Shown in pieces: positions 18,075 through 28,200 of a DNA stretch of 64,000 bases. The translations under genes and the position numbers were made by a program. The notes under the pieces are model-generated. The model did not search any database. It had not been told where the DNA came from and saw only the letters and a program-made list of their open reading frames with translations. Position 1 is the stretch's first letter; every line of letters begins with the position of its first letter. This DNA comes from Trebonia kvetii (GTDB lineage: Bacteria; Actinomycetota; Actinomycetes; Streptosporangiales; Streptosporangiaceae), in assembly GCF_007827045.1 (NCBI RefSeq), contig NZ_RPFW01000003.1, positions 558,001-622,000 of the forward strand. Direction: 5' to 3'.

Positions 18075-21000
18075 ATGAACGGTTACCGACTCGTCCGCGA
18101 GCTGGCCGCCGCCCCGGTGGCGCCGGCGCTCGACGAGGCGCAGCAGCGGGTGGTCGACCACAAGGGCGGACCGCTCCTGGTGCTTGCCGGGCCGGGCACG
18201 GGCAAGACCACGACGATCGTCGCCGCGGTCGCGGAGCGCATCGAGCGGCGCGGCGTCGATCCCGGCCGCATCCTGGTGCTCACCTTCAGCAGGAAGGCCG
18301 CGGGCGAACTGCGGGACCGCATCACGGCTAGGCTCGGCCGCACCACCTCGGAACCGCTCGCGCTGACCTTCCACAGCTACGCCTACGCGCTGGTCCGCCG
18401 GGAGTTCGTGCTGCGCGGAGACCAGCCGCCGCGGCTGCTTTCCGCGCCGGAGCAGCTGCTCGAGATCCGCCGGATGCTGCGCGGCGAGGCGGTGGACGGC
18501 GGCGCCGGCTGGCCGGGGCCGCTGCGGCCCGCCCTTGGCACCAGGGGCTTTGCCGAGGAGCTGCGCGACATCCTGATGCGCGCGGCCGAGCGCGGGCTCG
18601 ACGGCAAGGCGCTGCGCCAGCTCGGCCGCGAATCCGGGCGCGACGACTGGGTGGCGGCAGGCGCGTTCCTCGACCGGTACGCCGCCCGCTTCGACCTCGC
18701 GCCGGTGCCTGCCTATGACTACGCGGAGATCGTCAGGATCGCCGCCGGGCTGCTGGCCAGGCAGTCGACTCGGCAGCGGGAGCGTGACGCCTACGACGCG
18801 GTGTTCGTCGATGAGTACCAGGACTGTGACCCGGCGCAGGAGGCGCTGCTGCGGGCGCTGGCCGGGGACGGCAGGGACCTGGTGGCGGTCGGTGACCCCG
18901 ACCAGTCGATTTATGCCTTCCGCGGTGCGGACATGCGCGTGCTCACCAGCTTTCCTGACCGGTTCCGCGGCCCGGACGGCGCCGCGGCCCCGGTGATCGC
19001 GCTGCGCGGCTCCCGCCGCAGCGGCCGGGTGCTGCTCGCCGCATCGCGCCGGGTGGCGCGCCGGCTGCCCGCTGTGCCTGGTGCGTCGGATGTAGCCGCG
19101 CACCGCGACCTGGTGCCCGCGGGGGGCGGGCCGGCCGGGGAGGTCAGGATCTGCGTCGCGGACACCCAGGCACAGGAGGCTGCGGTCGTCGCCGACACCC
19201 TGCGCCGCGCGCACCTGGCCGACGGGGTGCCATGGGGGCGGATGGCGGTGCTCGTCCGCTCCGCGCAGCGGCAGGGCGGCACGCTGTGCCGGGCGCTGAC
19301 CGCCGCCGGAGTGCCTGTCACGGTGGCCGGCGACGAGCTGCCGCTGCCCGACGAGCCGGGCGTGCGGCCGTTCCTCACCCTGCTGCGCTGCGCGCTCGCG
19401 CCTGGCCGCCTCGACGAGGAGACCGCAGCCGAGCTGCTCACCGGGCCGCTCGGCCAGAGCGACAGCCTCGGCCTGCGCAAGCTGCGCCGCGCGCTCGACG
19501 GGGTACCGCTGCGCGAGGCGCTGACCGATCCGCGTGCACTGCACGCGATCCGGGACAGGATCGCGGCGCCGGCGCGCCGGGTCGGATCGCTTCTTGACGT
19601 GGCCAAGAGCCGGCTGGCGGACGGCGCGAGCGCCGAGGACGTCCTGTGGGCGGTCTGGGACGCGTCGGGCCTCGCCGCCGCGTGGGCGGACCGGGCCGAG
19701 CGCGACCCGGCGGCCGATCGCGACCTCGACGCGATGCTCGCCCTGTTCGACGCCGCCGCCAGGTTCACCGACGCCCTGCCCCCAGGGAACGCGGGGCTCT
19801 TCCTTAACACGCTGATCGGGCAGGAGATCGCCGGCGACACGCTGGCGGAGCACGCGCTGCGCGAGGACTGCGTGCGGGTGCTCACCGCCCACCGGGCCAA
19901 GGGCCTCGAATGGGATGTCGTGGTCGTCGCGGGGGTGGAGGAGGAGGTCTGGCCGGACCTGCGGCTGCGCGGCTCGCTGCTCGGCGCGGACGAGCTCGCG
20001 GAGGCGGTCGGCGCGCCTGGGATGCTGCACGCGGGAACCACCCTCGCCGGCGGCGCGCCGCCGGATGTCGCGTCCGCGGCGCTCGCGGCCAGGCTCCTGG
20101 CGGAGGAGCGCCGCCTGTTCTACGTCGCGTGCACCCGCGCGCGGCGGCTGCTCGTGGTGACCGCGTCCGGCGGCGACGAGCAGGACAGGCGCCCGTCGCG
20201 GTTCCTTGCCGAGCTGGCGGGCGATGACGTGGAGATCCAGCGCGCGAGCGCCGCGACCAGGTGGCTGTCGCTGCCGGCCCTCATCGCCGACCTGCGACGG
20301 ACGGCGTCAGATCCGGCGCGACCGATGCCGCTGCGGCGGGCGGCCGCGGGCCAGCTCGCCCGGCTGGCCGAGGCCCGCGTGCGCGGCGCCGATCCCGGCG
20401 ACTGGTACGCGCTGACCGAGCTGTCCGATGCCTCGGCCATCGTCGACGCAGGCGAGCGGGTCAGGCTGTCGCCGTCGCACGTGGAGACCTTCACCCGCTG
20501 CGGCCTGCGCTGGCTGCTCGAGTCCGCGGTGGGCGCGGGCCGTTCCGACGTGCTGCGGCATCTCGGCACCGTCATCCACGCGGCGGCGCAGCTCATCGCC
20601 GACGGCGCCACCGAGCAGCAGGTCGCGGGCCGCATCGACGAGATCTGGCATCATCTGGACTTCGGCAGCGTCTGGTACGGGACGCGGCAGCGCGCGCTTG
20701 CCGAGCGGATGGTCCGCAAGTTCCTCGACTGGCACACGGCCAACCCGCGGGAGCTGCTCGCGACCGAGGAGGCGCTGCGGGTGCAGGTGGGCCTGGTGGA
20801 GATCACCGGGCGGGTGGACCGGCTCGAGCGCGACGAGGAGGGACGCGGCGTCGTGGTGGACCTGAAGACCGGCTCGACATCGCCGCGCGACGACGAGCTC
20901 GGCCGTCACGCGCAGCTTGGCGTCTACCAGCTCGCCGTGCTGCTCGGCGCCTTCGAGCGGCTCGGTGTCACGGAGCCGGGCGGCGCCGAACTCGTCCAGG

Positions 21001-21215
21001 TGGGCAAGGCGGGCCTGACGGCGCGGGCGCGGGTGCAGCGGCAGCCAGCCCTGTCCGAGGATCCGGATCCCGGCTGGGCGGAGGGGCTCGTCGACGCCGT
21101 GGCCCAGGGCATGACCGGCCCCGTCTACCGGGCCCGGGTCAACCCGGGCTGCCGTACCTGCCCGGTGTCCTCCTGCTGCCCGGTCAGCCCGGACGGCGGC
21201 GCGGTCACCGGGTAA
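18075..21215 (+). CDS. adnA: AdnA-like helicase-nuclease subunit (Fe-S type)
   Basis: A 1046-residue UvrD-like SF1A motor fused to a RecB-like nuclease. Motor motifs: LAGPGTGKTTTIV (Walker A), LTFSRKAAGEL, VFVDEYQDCDPAQ (Walker B), VGDPDQSIYAFRGA and THRAKGLE-like TAHRAKGLEWD. C-terminal nuclease: FTRCGLRWLLES, GRVDRLERD, VVVDLKTGS and CRTCPVSSCC; the four Cys match the Fe-S cluster of AdnA/AddB. In mycobacteria AdnA pairs with AdnB in a heterodimer that resects double-strand breaks. Length and domain order agree. Here its partner gene is 4.1 kb downstream, not adjacent (see findings). Confidence 0.9.
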   Translation: MNGYRLVRELAAAPVAPALDEAQQRVVDHKGGPLLVLAGPGTGKTTTIVAAVAERIERRGVDPGRILVLTFSRKAAGELRDRITARLGRTTSEPLALTFHSYAYALVRREFVLRGDQPPRLLSAPEQLLEIRRMLRGEAVDGGAGWPGPLRPALGTRGFAEELRDILMRAAERGLDGKALRQLGRESGRDDWVAAGAFLDRYAARFDLAPVPAYDYAEIVRIAAGLLARQSTRQRERDAYDAVFVDEYQDCDPAQEALLRALAGDGRDLVAVGDPDQSIYAFRGADMRVLTSFPDRFRGPDGAAAPVIALRGSRRSGRVLLAASRRVARRLPAVPGASDVAAHRDLVPAGGGPAGEVRICVADTQAQEAAVVADTLRRAHLADGVPWGRMAVLVRSAQRQGGTLCRALTAAGVPVTVAGDELPLPDEPGVRPFLTLLRCALAPGRLDEETAAELLTGPLGQSDSLGLRKLRRALDGVPLREALTDPRALHAIRDRIAAPARRVGSLLDVAKSRLADGASAEDVLWAVWDASGLAAAWADRAERDPAADRDLDAMLALFDAAARFTDALPPGNAGLFLNTLIGQEIAGDTLAEHALREDCVRVLTAHRAKGLEWDVVVVAGVEEEVWPDLRLRGSLLGADELAEAVGAPGMLHAGTTLAGGAPPDVASAALAARLLAEERRLFYVACTRARRLLVVTASGGDEQDRRPSRFLAELAGDDVEIQRASAATRWLSLPALIADLRRTASDPARPMPLRRAAAGQLARLAEARVRGADPGDWYALTELSDASAIVDAGERVRLSPSHVETFTRCGLRWLLESAVGAGRSDVLRHLGTVIHAAAQLIADGATEQQVAGRIDEIWHHLDFGSVWYGTRQRALAERMVRKFLDWHTANPRELLATEEALRVQVGLVEITGRVDRLERDEEGRGVVVDLKTGSTSPRDDELGRHAQLGVYQLAVLLGAFERLGVTEPGGAELVQVGKAGLTARARVQRQPALSEDPDPGWAEGLVDAVAQGMTGPVYRARVNPGCRTCPVSSCCPVSPDGGAVTG

Positions 21216-21296
21216 CCCGCGCCGGTGTGCTCCTTCCCCCCAAGGTGACCTGCAGGTTTCCTGACGGTACATTGGACGGGCAGGAGGTAACCATCC

Positions 21297-22376
21297 GTGG
21301 ATTATGTGACGAGCCGGGCGCCGGCGTCGAAGGATGACCGGCACGCCTGGGCAGAGCCAGGGGTGGAGGACCTGGGGAGCGGCCTTTACCGGATTCCGCT
21401 GCCGCTTGATGGCGACGCGCTGACCGCCGTGAACGTGTACGCCATCACCAGCGAGCACGGCGTGGACCTGATCGACGCCGGCATGGCGCTGGACCGGGCA
21501 CGGGAACGGCTGACCGGGGCGCTCGGCCAGCTCGGCTATGGCCTGCCCGACATCAGGAACTTCTTCATCACGCACATCCACCAGGACCACTACACCCTCG
21601 CGGTGCAGCTGCGGACCACGCTGCGCGGCCTGATCACGCTCGGCGAGGCGGAACGCGCCAACATGGACGCGATCAGGAACGTCGCGGCGGGCACGGAAGA
21701 GGTCGGCTTCATCGCGATGCTCGGGCGGATGGGCGCGTCCGAGCTGGCCGAGCAGGTCCGCACCGTGGTGGGCCCGCGCATCGCCAACCCGCAGCCGAAG
21801 CTCGAGTGGAAAGACCCCGACCGCTGGCTTAGCGACGGCGCGGTGCTCGACCTGCACGGCAGGAGGCTGCGGGCGATCCACACGCCGGGGCACACCACCG
21901 GCCACGTCGTGTTCCACGACGACGCCGCGGGCCTGCTGTTCGCCGGCGACCATATCCTGCCGCACATCACCCCGTCGATCGGTTTCCAGCCGGTCATCAC
22001 CAGGGTGGCGCTCGACCAGTACCTTGGGTCGCTGCGGCTGATGCTCACCCTGCCCGACGCGCGACTGCTGCCCGCGCACGGCCCGGTCCAGGACTCGACC
22101 CACACCAGGGTCCGCCAGCTGCTCGAGCACCACGAGACCCGGCTCGCGCAGACGCTTGAGGCGGCGTCGGGCGGCCCGGTGACCGCGTTCGAGGCGGCGG
22201 GTGCGCTGCCGTGGACCCGCAGGCAGCGCAAGCTCACCGAGCTGGACACGATGAACCAGCTGCTGGCGACCGGCGAGACGGCGGCGCACCTGGAGGTCCT
22301 GGTCATCCGCGGCCAGCTGGTGCGCACCACGGTCGAGGACATGGACGTCTACGCGATTCCCGATCCCGCCGCTTAA
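21297..22376 (+). CDS. MBL-fold metallo-hydrolase
   Basis: A 359-residue metallo-beta-lactamase-fold hydrolase with a full metal site: THIHQDHY, HTPGHTTGHVVFH, FAGDHILPH and LPAHGPVQD. The C-terminal 90 residues (RVRQLLEHHETRL to the end) form a helical, winged-helix-like extension seen in LACTB2/GloB-type relatives. It starts at GTG 21297 with an excellent ribosome site (GGAGGTAACC). Glyoxalase II, thioesterase or nuclease activity cannot be told apart. It sits between adnA and adnB, where no gene is normally found. Confidence 0.88.
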   Translation: MDYVTSRAPASKDDRHAWAEPGVEDLGSGLYRIPLPLDGDALTAVNVYAITSEHGVDLIDAGMALDRARERLTGALGQLGYGLPDIRNFFITHIHQDHYTLAVQLRTTLRGLITLGEAERANMDAIRNVAAGTEEVGFIAMLGRMGASELAEQVRTVVGPRIANPQPKLEWKDPDRWLSDGAVLDLHGRRLRAIHTPGHTTGHVVFHDDAAGLLFAGDHILPHITPSIGFQPVITRVALDQYLGSLRLMLTLPDARLLPAHGPVQDSTHTRVRQLLEHHETRLAQTLEAASGGPVTAFEAAGALPWTRRQRKLTELDTMNQLLATGETAAHLEVLVIRGQLVRTTVEDMDVYAIPDPAA

Positions 22377-22585
22377 GAAGAGCAATGGCGGGTCCGCGCC
22401 GGCTGAGGTAGTCGGACCGCCGCGGTGGCAGACCGCGACTCTTCCGCCGTGAATGAACGGGTGCGCCGTTTCCCATCCGGAAGTAGTGGAACTTTACGCG
22501 CAAATAAACGCAATCCATACTATTTCGCGTCCGATTCTGTGGCTTTATTTTGTCTTTAGCCTGCGCAGCCTGTGGCGCTCTGTTA

Positions 22586-22614
22586 GGAATGTCACGCCAA
22601 AGTAACGCCATTCC
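22586..22614 (+). promoter_or_regulatory. Inverted repeat upstream of the GH3 gene
   Basis: GGAATG (22586) and CATTCC (22609) face each other across 17 bp, 33 nt before the GH3 start. The 270-bp leader is AT-rich for this genome (e.g. TACTAT at 22518), so promoter and operator probably lie here. No CebR-type box was seen. Weak evidence. Confidence 0.3.
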
Positions 22615-22646
22615 AAGTCAGTCGTTACACGGGAGGTACTTAGTCA

Positions 22647-25100
22647 ATGAGACGCGACTCATCGTTGAGACATTGGATCAAACTCCCCGGGAAGGCGACG
22701 GGCCGTGCCCTGCCGCTCGCCGCGGCCGCGATGGCCATCGTCCTAGCCGGCGGCATGTCGGCGCTGGCACTCACCAATTCGCCGGCGCACGCTACGGCCG
22801 CGAGCGGCGAAGCCGCCTACCTGAATCCCCAGCTGCCCATCCAAGCGCGGGTGTCGAATCTGCTTGGCAAGATGACCCTGCCGGAAAAGATCGGGCAGAT
22901 GGTCCAGATCGAGGCCACCCAGGTGACCGACACGAGCAACACCTGCACCAGCCAGGGCGGCTTCAACCTGCCGAACCCGGTTTGCGAGCAGAAGATTTTC
23001 GTGACCAACAACGTCGGCTCGATTCTGGCTGGCGGTACGGACGTGCCACTGGACACCACCGGTAAGGGCGGCACCGGCAATACGGGCCTGGACTGGGCCA
23101 ACGAGTACAACACGATGCAGTCCTATGCGATATCGCACTCGCGGCTGCACATCCCGGTCATTTTCGGCGTCGACGCGGTGCACGGCTTCGGGCATCCCTG
23201 GCAGGCGCCGCTGTTCCCACAGTCGATCGGGATCGGCGCCACCTGGGACCCGTCGGTCGCCGAGGCGGGCGGCGCGGTGACCGGGCAGGCACTTGCCGCG
23301 ACCGGATGGAACTGGGACTTCGCCCCGGTACAGGACCTGGCACGGGACAACCGGTGGGGTCGTTACTACGAGACCTGGGCCGAGGAGCCGGTGCTCGCCG
23401 CGGCGCTTGGCGGCGCGAACGTGACCGGGCTGCAGAGCGCGGGCGGGCATGGCTCGCTCGGGGTGACCGCCACCGTCAAGCACTTCGCGGGCTACTCGGA
23501 ATCCATCAACGGACACGACCGGGTCCAGGCCGAACTGCCGCTGCGGTACCTCCAGGACCTGTTCCTGCCGTCCTACGCGGGGGCGATCGACGCCAACGCG
23601 GGGACCGTGATGGTGGATTCTGGTTCGGTCAACGGCATTCCTGCCACCGCGTCGCACTACCTGCTGACCACGCTGCTGCGTAACCGGATGGGCTTCAAGG
23701 GCGTCGTGATCAGCGACTACGGTGACGTGGGCGCCATCGCGACCACGTACCACATGGCTGCCGACCTAGCGGGCGCCGCGGCGCTGGCCATTAACGCCGG
23801 CGTCGACGTGGCGATGCTGCCGTTCAACGCCGAGCAGTGGCAGGCAGCCGTCCAGCAGGACGTGGCCAACGGGTCCATCCCCATGTGGCGCATCAACCAG
23901 GCGGTAAGCCGGGTGCTGACGCTGAAGTTCTCCCTTGGCCTGTTCGACCACCCGATGGTCGACGCGACCAAGGCCGATGCCGCCGTCACGGCCGGCCGGG
24001 ACGTCACGCTCAAGGCCGCGCAGGAGTCGATCACGCTGCTGCGCAACCAGGGCAACGTGCTGCCGCTGTCGCCGTCGGCGAAGATCGTGGTTACCGGCCC
24101 CAACGCGGACAACATGGCCTGGCAGGTTGGTGGTTGGAGCGTCAGCTGGCAGGGTCCGTTCACCAGCGGCCACGTGTGCTGCGAGGGTCCGCCCGGGCAG
24201 ATCCCGCCGGGTACAACCGTGCGCGCGGGCCTGCAGAAGGCGGACCCGAACGTAGTGTTCGCCGCTGACCAGGCGACAGCGGTCGCCGACGCGGCGTCGG
24301 CAGACGCGGTGGTGGTCGCGGTCGGCGAGAAGGCCTACGCGGAAGGGCTCGGCGACAATCCCGCGCCGCAGCTCACCCCGGACCAGAAGACTCTGGTCTC
24401 CGCCCTGGAAGCCACCGGCAAGCCGGTCATCGTGGTGGTCATCGCCGGCCGGCCGCTCGGCCTCGGGCCCGCGGAACAGGCGAACGCGATCCTGATGGCC
24501 TACCAGGGCAGCACCGAGGCAGGCCAGGCGGTCGCTGATGTCATCTTCGGCACGGTCAACCCGAGCGGCAAGCTGCCGGTCACCTGGCCGTCGGACGCCG
24601 CGGCGCCGGGCGGCGACTTCAACACCGGTGCTCCGTCGCCGCTTGGCGATCAGCCGAAGGTCTTCGACCAGCTCCCGTACACCGGGTCCGGTCCGGGCAG
24701 CGGGTACAACCCGCTCTACCCGTTCGGCTACGGGCTGTCCTACAGCACGTTCACGACTAGCGCGCTGTCCGCGACGCCAAGCGTGTCGCGGCACGGAATG
24801 GTGACGGCCACGTTCACCGTGACCAACACCGGCTCGCGCGCGGGCACCGACATAGTGCCGGTGTACGTGCACCAGCCGGTCAGTCTCGTGACGGTTCCTG
24901 ACCAGCGGCTGGCCGCGTTCACCCGGGTGACGCTGAATCCGGGCCAGTCCAAGACCGTGTCGGTCACCTTCCCTGTCTCCGTCTTGGCGGTGACGCCCGG
25001 GGACATCGAGTCTGACAGTCCGCCGCAGGTGGAGACGGGGGCGTACCAGGCACAGCTCGGGACACCGGCTACCCTGACTGCCGACTTCACGGTCCACTGA
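22647..25100 (+). CDS. Secreted GH3 beta-glucosidase-type glycoside hydrolase
   Basis: An 817-residue secreted enzyme. The signal peptide spans about 1-50 (basic start, hydrophobic core, AHATAAS cut region). The GH3 N-domain has LLGKMTLPEKIGQM, FGVDAVHG, TVKHFAGY and the nucleophile Asp near residue 357 in VVISDYGDVG. The second GH3 domain (SITLLRNQGNVLPL, then GPNADN, GKLPVTWP) is followed by a C-terminal FnIII-like domain (YPFGYGLSY, then FTVTNTGSRAGTD). Retaining beta-glucosidase/xylosidase or, less likely, beta-hexosaminidase activity is expected outside the cell. A GGGAGG ribosome site precedes ATG 22647, and a strong terminator follows. It interrupts the adnA/adnB pair. Confidence 0.93.
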   Translation: MRRDSSLRHWIKLPGKATGRALPLAAAAMAIVLAGGMSALALTNSPAHATAASGEAAYLNPQLPIQARVSNLLGKMTLPEKIGQMVQIEATQVTDTSNTCTSQGGFNLPNPVCEQKIFVTNNVGSILAGGTDVPLDTTGKGGTGNTGLDWANEYNTMQSYAISHSRLHIPVIFGVDAVHGFGHPWQAPLFPQSIGIGATWDPSVAEAGGAVTGQALAATGWNWDFAPVQDLARDNRWGRYYETWAEEPVLAAALGGANVTGLQSAGGHGSLGVTATVKHFAGYSESINGHDRVQAELPLRYLQDLFLPSYAGAIDANAGTVMVDSGSVNGIPATASHYLLTTLLRNRMGFKGVVISDYGDVGAIATTYHMAADLAGAAALAINAGVDVAMLPFNAEQWQAAVQQDVANGSIPMWRINQAVSRVLTLKFSLGLFDHPMVDATKADAAVTAGRDVTLKAAQESITLLRNQGNVLPLSPSAKIVVTGPNADNMAWQVGGWSVSWQGPFTSGHVCCEGPPGQIPPGTTVRAGLQKADPNVVFAADQATAVADAASADAVVVAVGEKAYAEGLGDNPAPQLTPDQKTLVSALEATGKPVIVVVIAGRPLGLGPAEQANAILMAYQGSTEAGQAVADVIFGTVNPSGKLPVTWPSDAAAPGGDFNTGAPSPLGDQPKVFDQLPYTGSGPGSGYNPLYPFGYGLSYSTFTTSALSATPSVSRHGMVTATFTVTNTGSRAGTDIVPVYVHQPVSLVTVPDQRLAAFTRVTLNPGQSKTVSVTFPVSVLAVTPGDIESDSPPQVETGAYQAQLGTPATLTADFTVH

Positions 25101-25121
25101 TATAACGGGCTCCGCTCGACA

Positions 25122-25158
25122 TCTGGCTCCCCGGCTGCTGTCTGGCCGGGGAGCCAGA
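25122..25158 (+). terminator. Perfect 14-bp hairpin terminator after GH3
   Basis: Arms TCTGGCTCCCCGGC (25122-25135) and GCCGGGGAGCCAGA (25145-25158) pair perfectly across a 9-nt loop, 21 nt after the GH3 stop. It should isolate adnB from the GH3 transcript. Confidence 0.8.
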
Positions 25159-25268
25159 ACGCTTCCACCCTCATCCCAGCCTCGCACTCCGCGCACCCCG
25201 CGCCCCACGTTGCGCCTGGCCTAGAAGTTGGATATCCGAATGTCGGTAAGGCGTGATGGGATCAGGTT

Positions 25269-28200
25269 GTGACGACGTATACGCCTGGGCAGTTGGCGCG
25301 GCTGCTGCGGCTGCCCGAGCCGACGCCGGAGCAGGCGGCCGCCATCGGTGCGCCGCTCGGGCCGCTGGCCATTGTGGCCGGCGCCGGCTCGGGCAAGAGC
25401 GAGACGATGGCCGCGCGGCTCGTCTGGCTGGTGGCCAACGGCGTGGTCCGCCCGGAGCGGGTGCTCGGCCTCACCTTCACGAGGAAGGCGGCGGCCGAGC
25501 TTGCCGACCGGGTCCGCGCCAGGCTCGACGCGCTGCGCCGGGCAGGACTGGCCGGTCACCCGGGAGGCGACGAGACGGGCCCGTGGGCCGGCGAACCGGT
25601 GATCGGCACCTATCACGCCTACGCGGGCCGCCTGGTCAGCGATCACGCGCTGCGCGAGGGCCTCGAGCCGTCGATGCGGCTGATCACGCCCGCGCTGTCC
25701 TGGCAGCTCGCCGCGTCGATCGTGGCCGCTTATGACGGGCCGATGGACGACGTGGCCTGGACGCCGCAGACGGTGACCGCGGCGGTGCTCGAGCTCTCCG
25801 GCGACCTGGCGGAGCACCTGAGGTCGTCGCGGGACGTCATGGAGACCGGCGAGTGGCTCGACGCGGAGGCGGCCAGGTGGCCAGGCCGGGTGCTCGCTGG
25901 GGTGCGCCGTGCCATCGACACGCAGCGGACCAGGGAACAGCTGCTGCCGCTTGTGGACCGCTACGCCGAGGCGAAGCGCGCTCGCGAGGTACTCGACCAC
26001 GGGGATCAGGTGGCGCTTGCCGCGCGGATCGCCGACCGGCACCCTGAGGTGGGCGCCGCCGAGCGCAGTCGCTACCAGGTGGTGCTGCTCGACGAGTACC
26101 AGGACACCAGCCACGCGCAGCTCGTGCTGCTGCGCGCCCTGTTCGGCAACGGCCACCCGGTCACCGCGGTCGGCGACCCGTGCCAGTCGATCTACGGCTG
26201 GCGCGGCGCGAGCGCGGGCAACCTCCGCAGGTTCGCCCTGGACTTCCCCGCGCGAACCGGCGGGCCGGCCCCGGTCCAGCAGCTCTCCACCAGCTTCCGC
26301 AACGCGGGCAATGTGCTTGAGGCGGCGGGCAGGCTCCAGGCGGAGCTGCGGGCGCAGGCGCCTGACGTGCCGCTGCTCGTTTCCGAGCCAGCCCGGGCAG
26401 GCCGTGGCCGGGTGTGCGCCGCGCTGCTGCCTGCCGTGACCGACGAGGCGGAGTGGGTGGCCGCGCAGGCAGCCGCGCTGCTAGCGCTGCCCGCCGGGTC
26501 GGCGCCCGACGGCGCGCCGTGGCCCGACGGCAGGGCGGCGGGCGTGCGCCCGTCCGATATCGCCGTGCTGTGCAGGAAGCGGTCGCAGTTCGTGCCGCTG
26601 CGCCGGGCGTTCGAGGCGCGGGGCATCCCGTGCGAGGTGGTGGGGCTCGGCGGACTGCTTTCCGTGCCCGAGGTGCAGGACGTGGTGGCCACGCTGCGCG
26701 TGCTGCACGACGCCAGTTCTTCGGACGCTCTCGCCCGGCTGCTGACCGGGCCGCGCTGGCGGATCGGCCCGCGCGATCTGGTGGCCCTCGGCCGCCGCGC
26801 CAGGGACCTCGCTGTTTCGCCGCGCGGGCGCGATCGCGACGGCGCCGAGGCAGGCGGTCCTGAGGCTGGCGCCCCTGAGGCCGGCGGCCCTGCGGACACC
26901 GGCGCGAGGGCCCCCAGCGCCCAGGCCACAGGTACAGAGGACGCTGGCATCGGGGCGGCCGCCACCGGGGGCAGGACGCCCGACCCGCTTGCCGACGCGG
27001 TCACCGACCTGACGACAGACACCGGCACCGCGTCGCTCGTGGAGGCGCTCGACGACCTCGGCGACCCGACGGGCTACTCGCCGGACGGGTACGCGCGGCT
27101 TGCCGCGCTCGCCGTGGAGACAAGGCAGCTGCGCGAGCACGTCACGAGGCCGCTCGCCGATCTCATCGCCGAGGTGGAACGGGCGCTCAGCCTCGACATC
27201 GAGGTCGCCGCCCGGCCGGGCGGCGACCTGGCCGCGGCGCGTGCCGACCTGGACGCCTTCACCGACGTGGCCGCCGCGTTCGCCGGCGACCAGCCGGAAC
27301 CGACGCTCGCCGCGTTCCTCGCCTACCTGGCCGCCGCGCAGCAGGAGGAGTTCGGCCTCGACCCGGGCCACGTCGGCGAGACGGACACCGTCAAGCTGCT
27401 CACCGTGCACGCCGCCAAGGGCCTGCAGTGGCCGGCGGTCTTCGTGCCGGGGCTCGCGGCAGGGGAGAAGTCCCAGGTCTTCCCGGCCAGGCCGCGGCTG
27501 CCCACGCGGTGGACGCACAACCCGCGGCTGATTCCGTTCCCGCTGCGCGGTGACGCCGGGGACCTGCCCGTGCTGCCGGCGCTCGACGCGGACTCCCTCG
27601 CCGAGTTCGACGCGGCGTGCGCCGCCCGCGACCTGGCGGAGGAGCGGCGCCTCGCCTACGTCGCGGCGACCAGGTCGGCGTTCTGGCTTGGCTGCTCCGG
27701 TTTCTGGTGGAGCGAGGCGACCGCACCGCTCGGCCCGTCGGTGTTCCTCACCGAGGTGCGCGCGGCCTGCCAAGCCGGCGCGGGCGCGGTCGACCGGTGG
27801 GCGGAAGAACCGCCGGAGGGCGCGGAGAACCCGCTGCTCGCCCGGGTGGAGGAGGCGGACTGGCCCGCTACCCCGGCCGGCCGGCGGCACGCCGCGGTCG
27901 CGGCGGCGGCCGCCATGGTCGACGAGGCGCGCCGCTCAGCCCGCCCGGTCAGCCCGGGCGAAGCCGACCCCGGGGACCCGGACGGGGTCAGCGACGCGGA
28001 GCGGGAACTGGTCGCCGCCTGGGAGCTGGACGCCGGACTGCTGCTCGCGGAACGGGAGCAGCAGCTTGCCCGCGGCGACGGCCCCGTCGAGGTCGTGCTG
28101 CCTGCCAGGCTGTCGGTGTCCGCACTGGTCATGCTGGCCCGCGATCCTGACGAGCTCGCCCGCCAGGTGCGCCGCCCGATGCCGCAGCCGCCGGCCAGGC

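Noticed and set aside
17487..20030. 847-codon open frame on the minus strand
   Set aside because: Arg/His/Pro-rich, antisense to the protease, ATL and adnA genes whose motifs are unmistakable; a GC-rich shadow frame.
20307..22385. 692-codon minus-strand frame
   Set aside because: Antisense to the adnA 3' half and the MBL gene; low-complexity composition without motifs.
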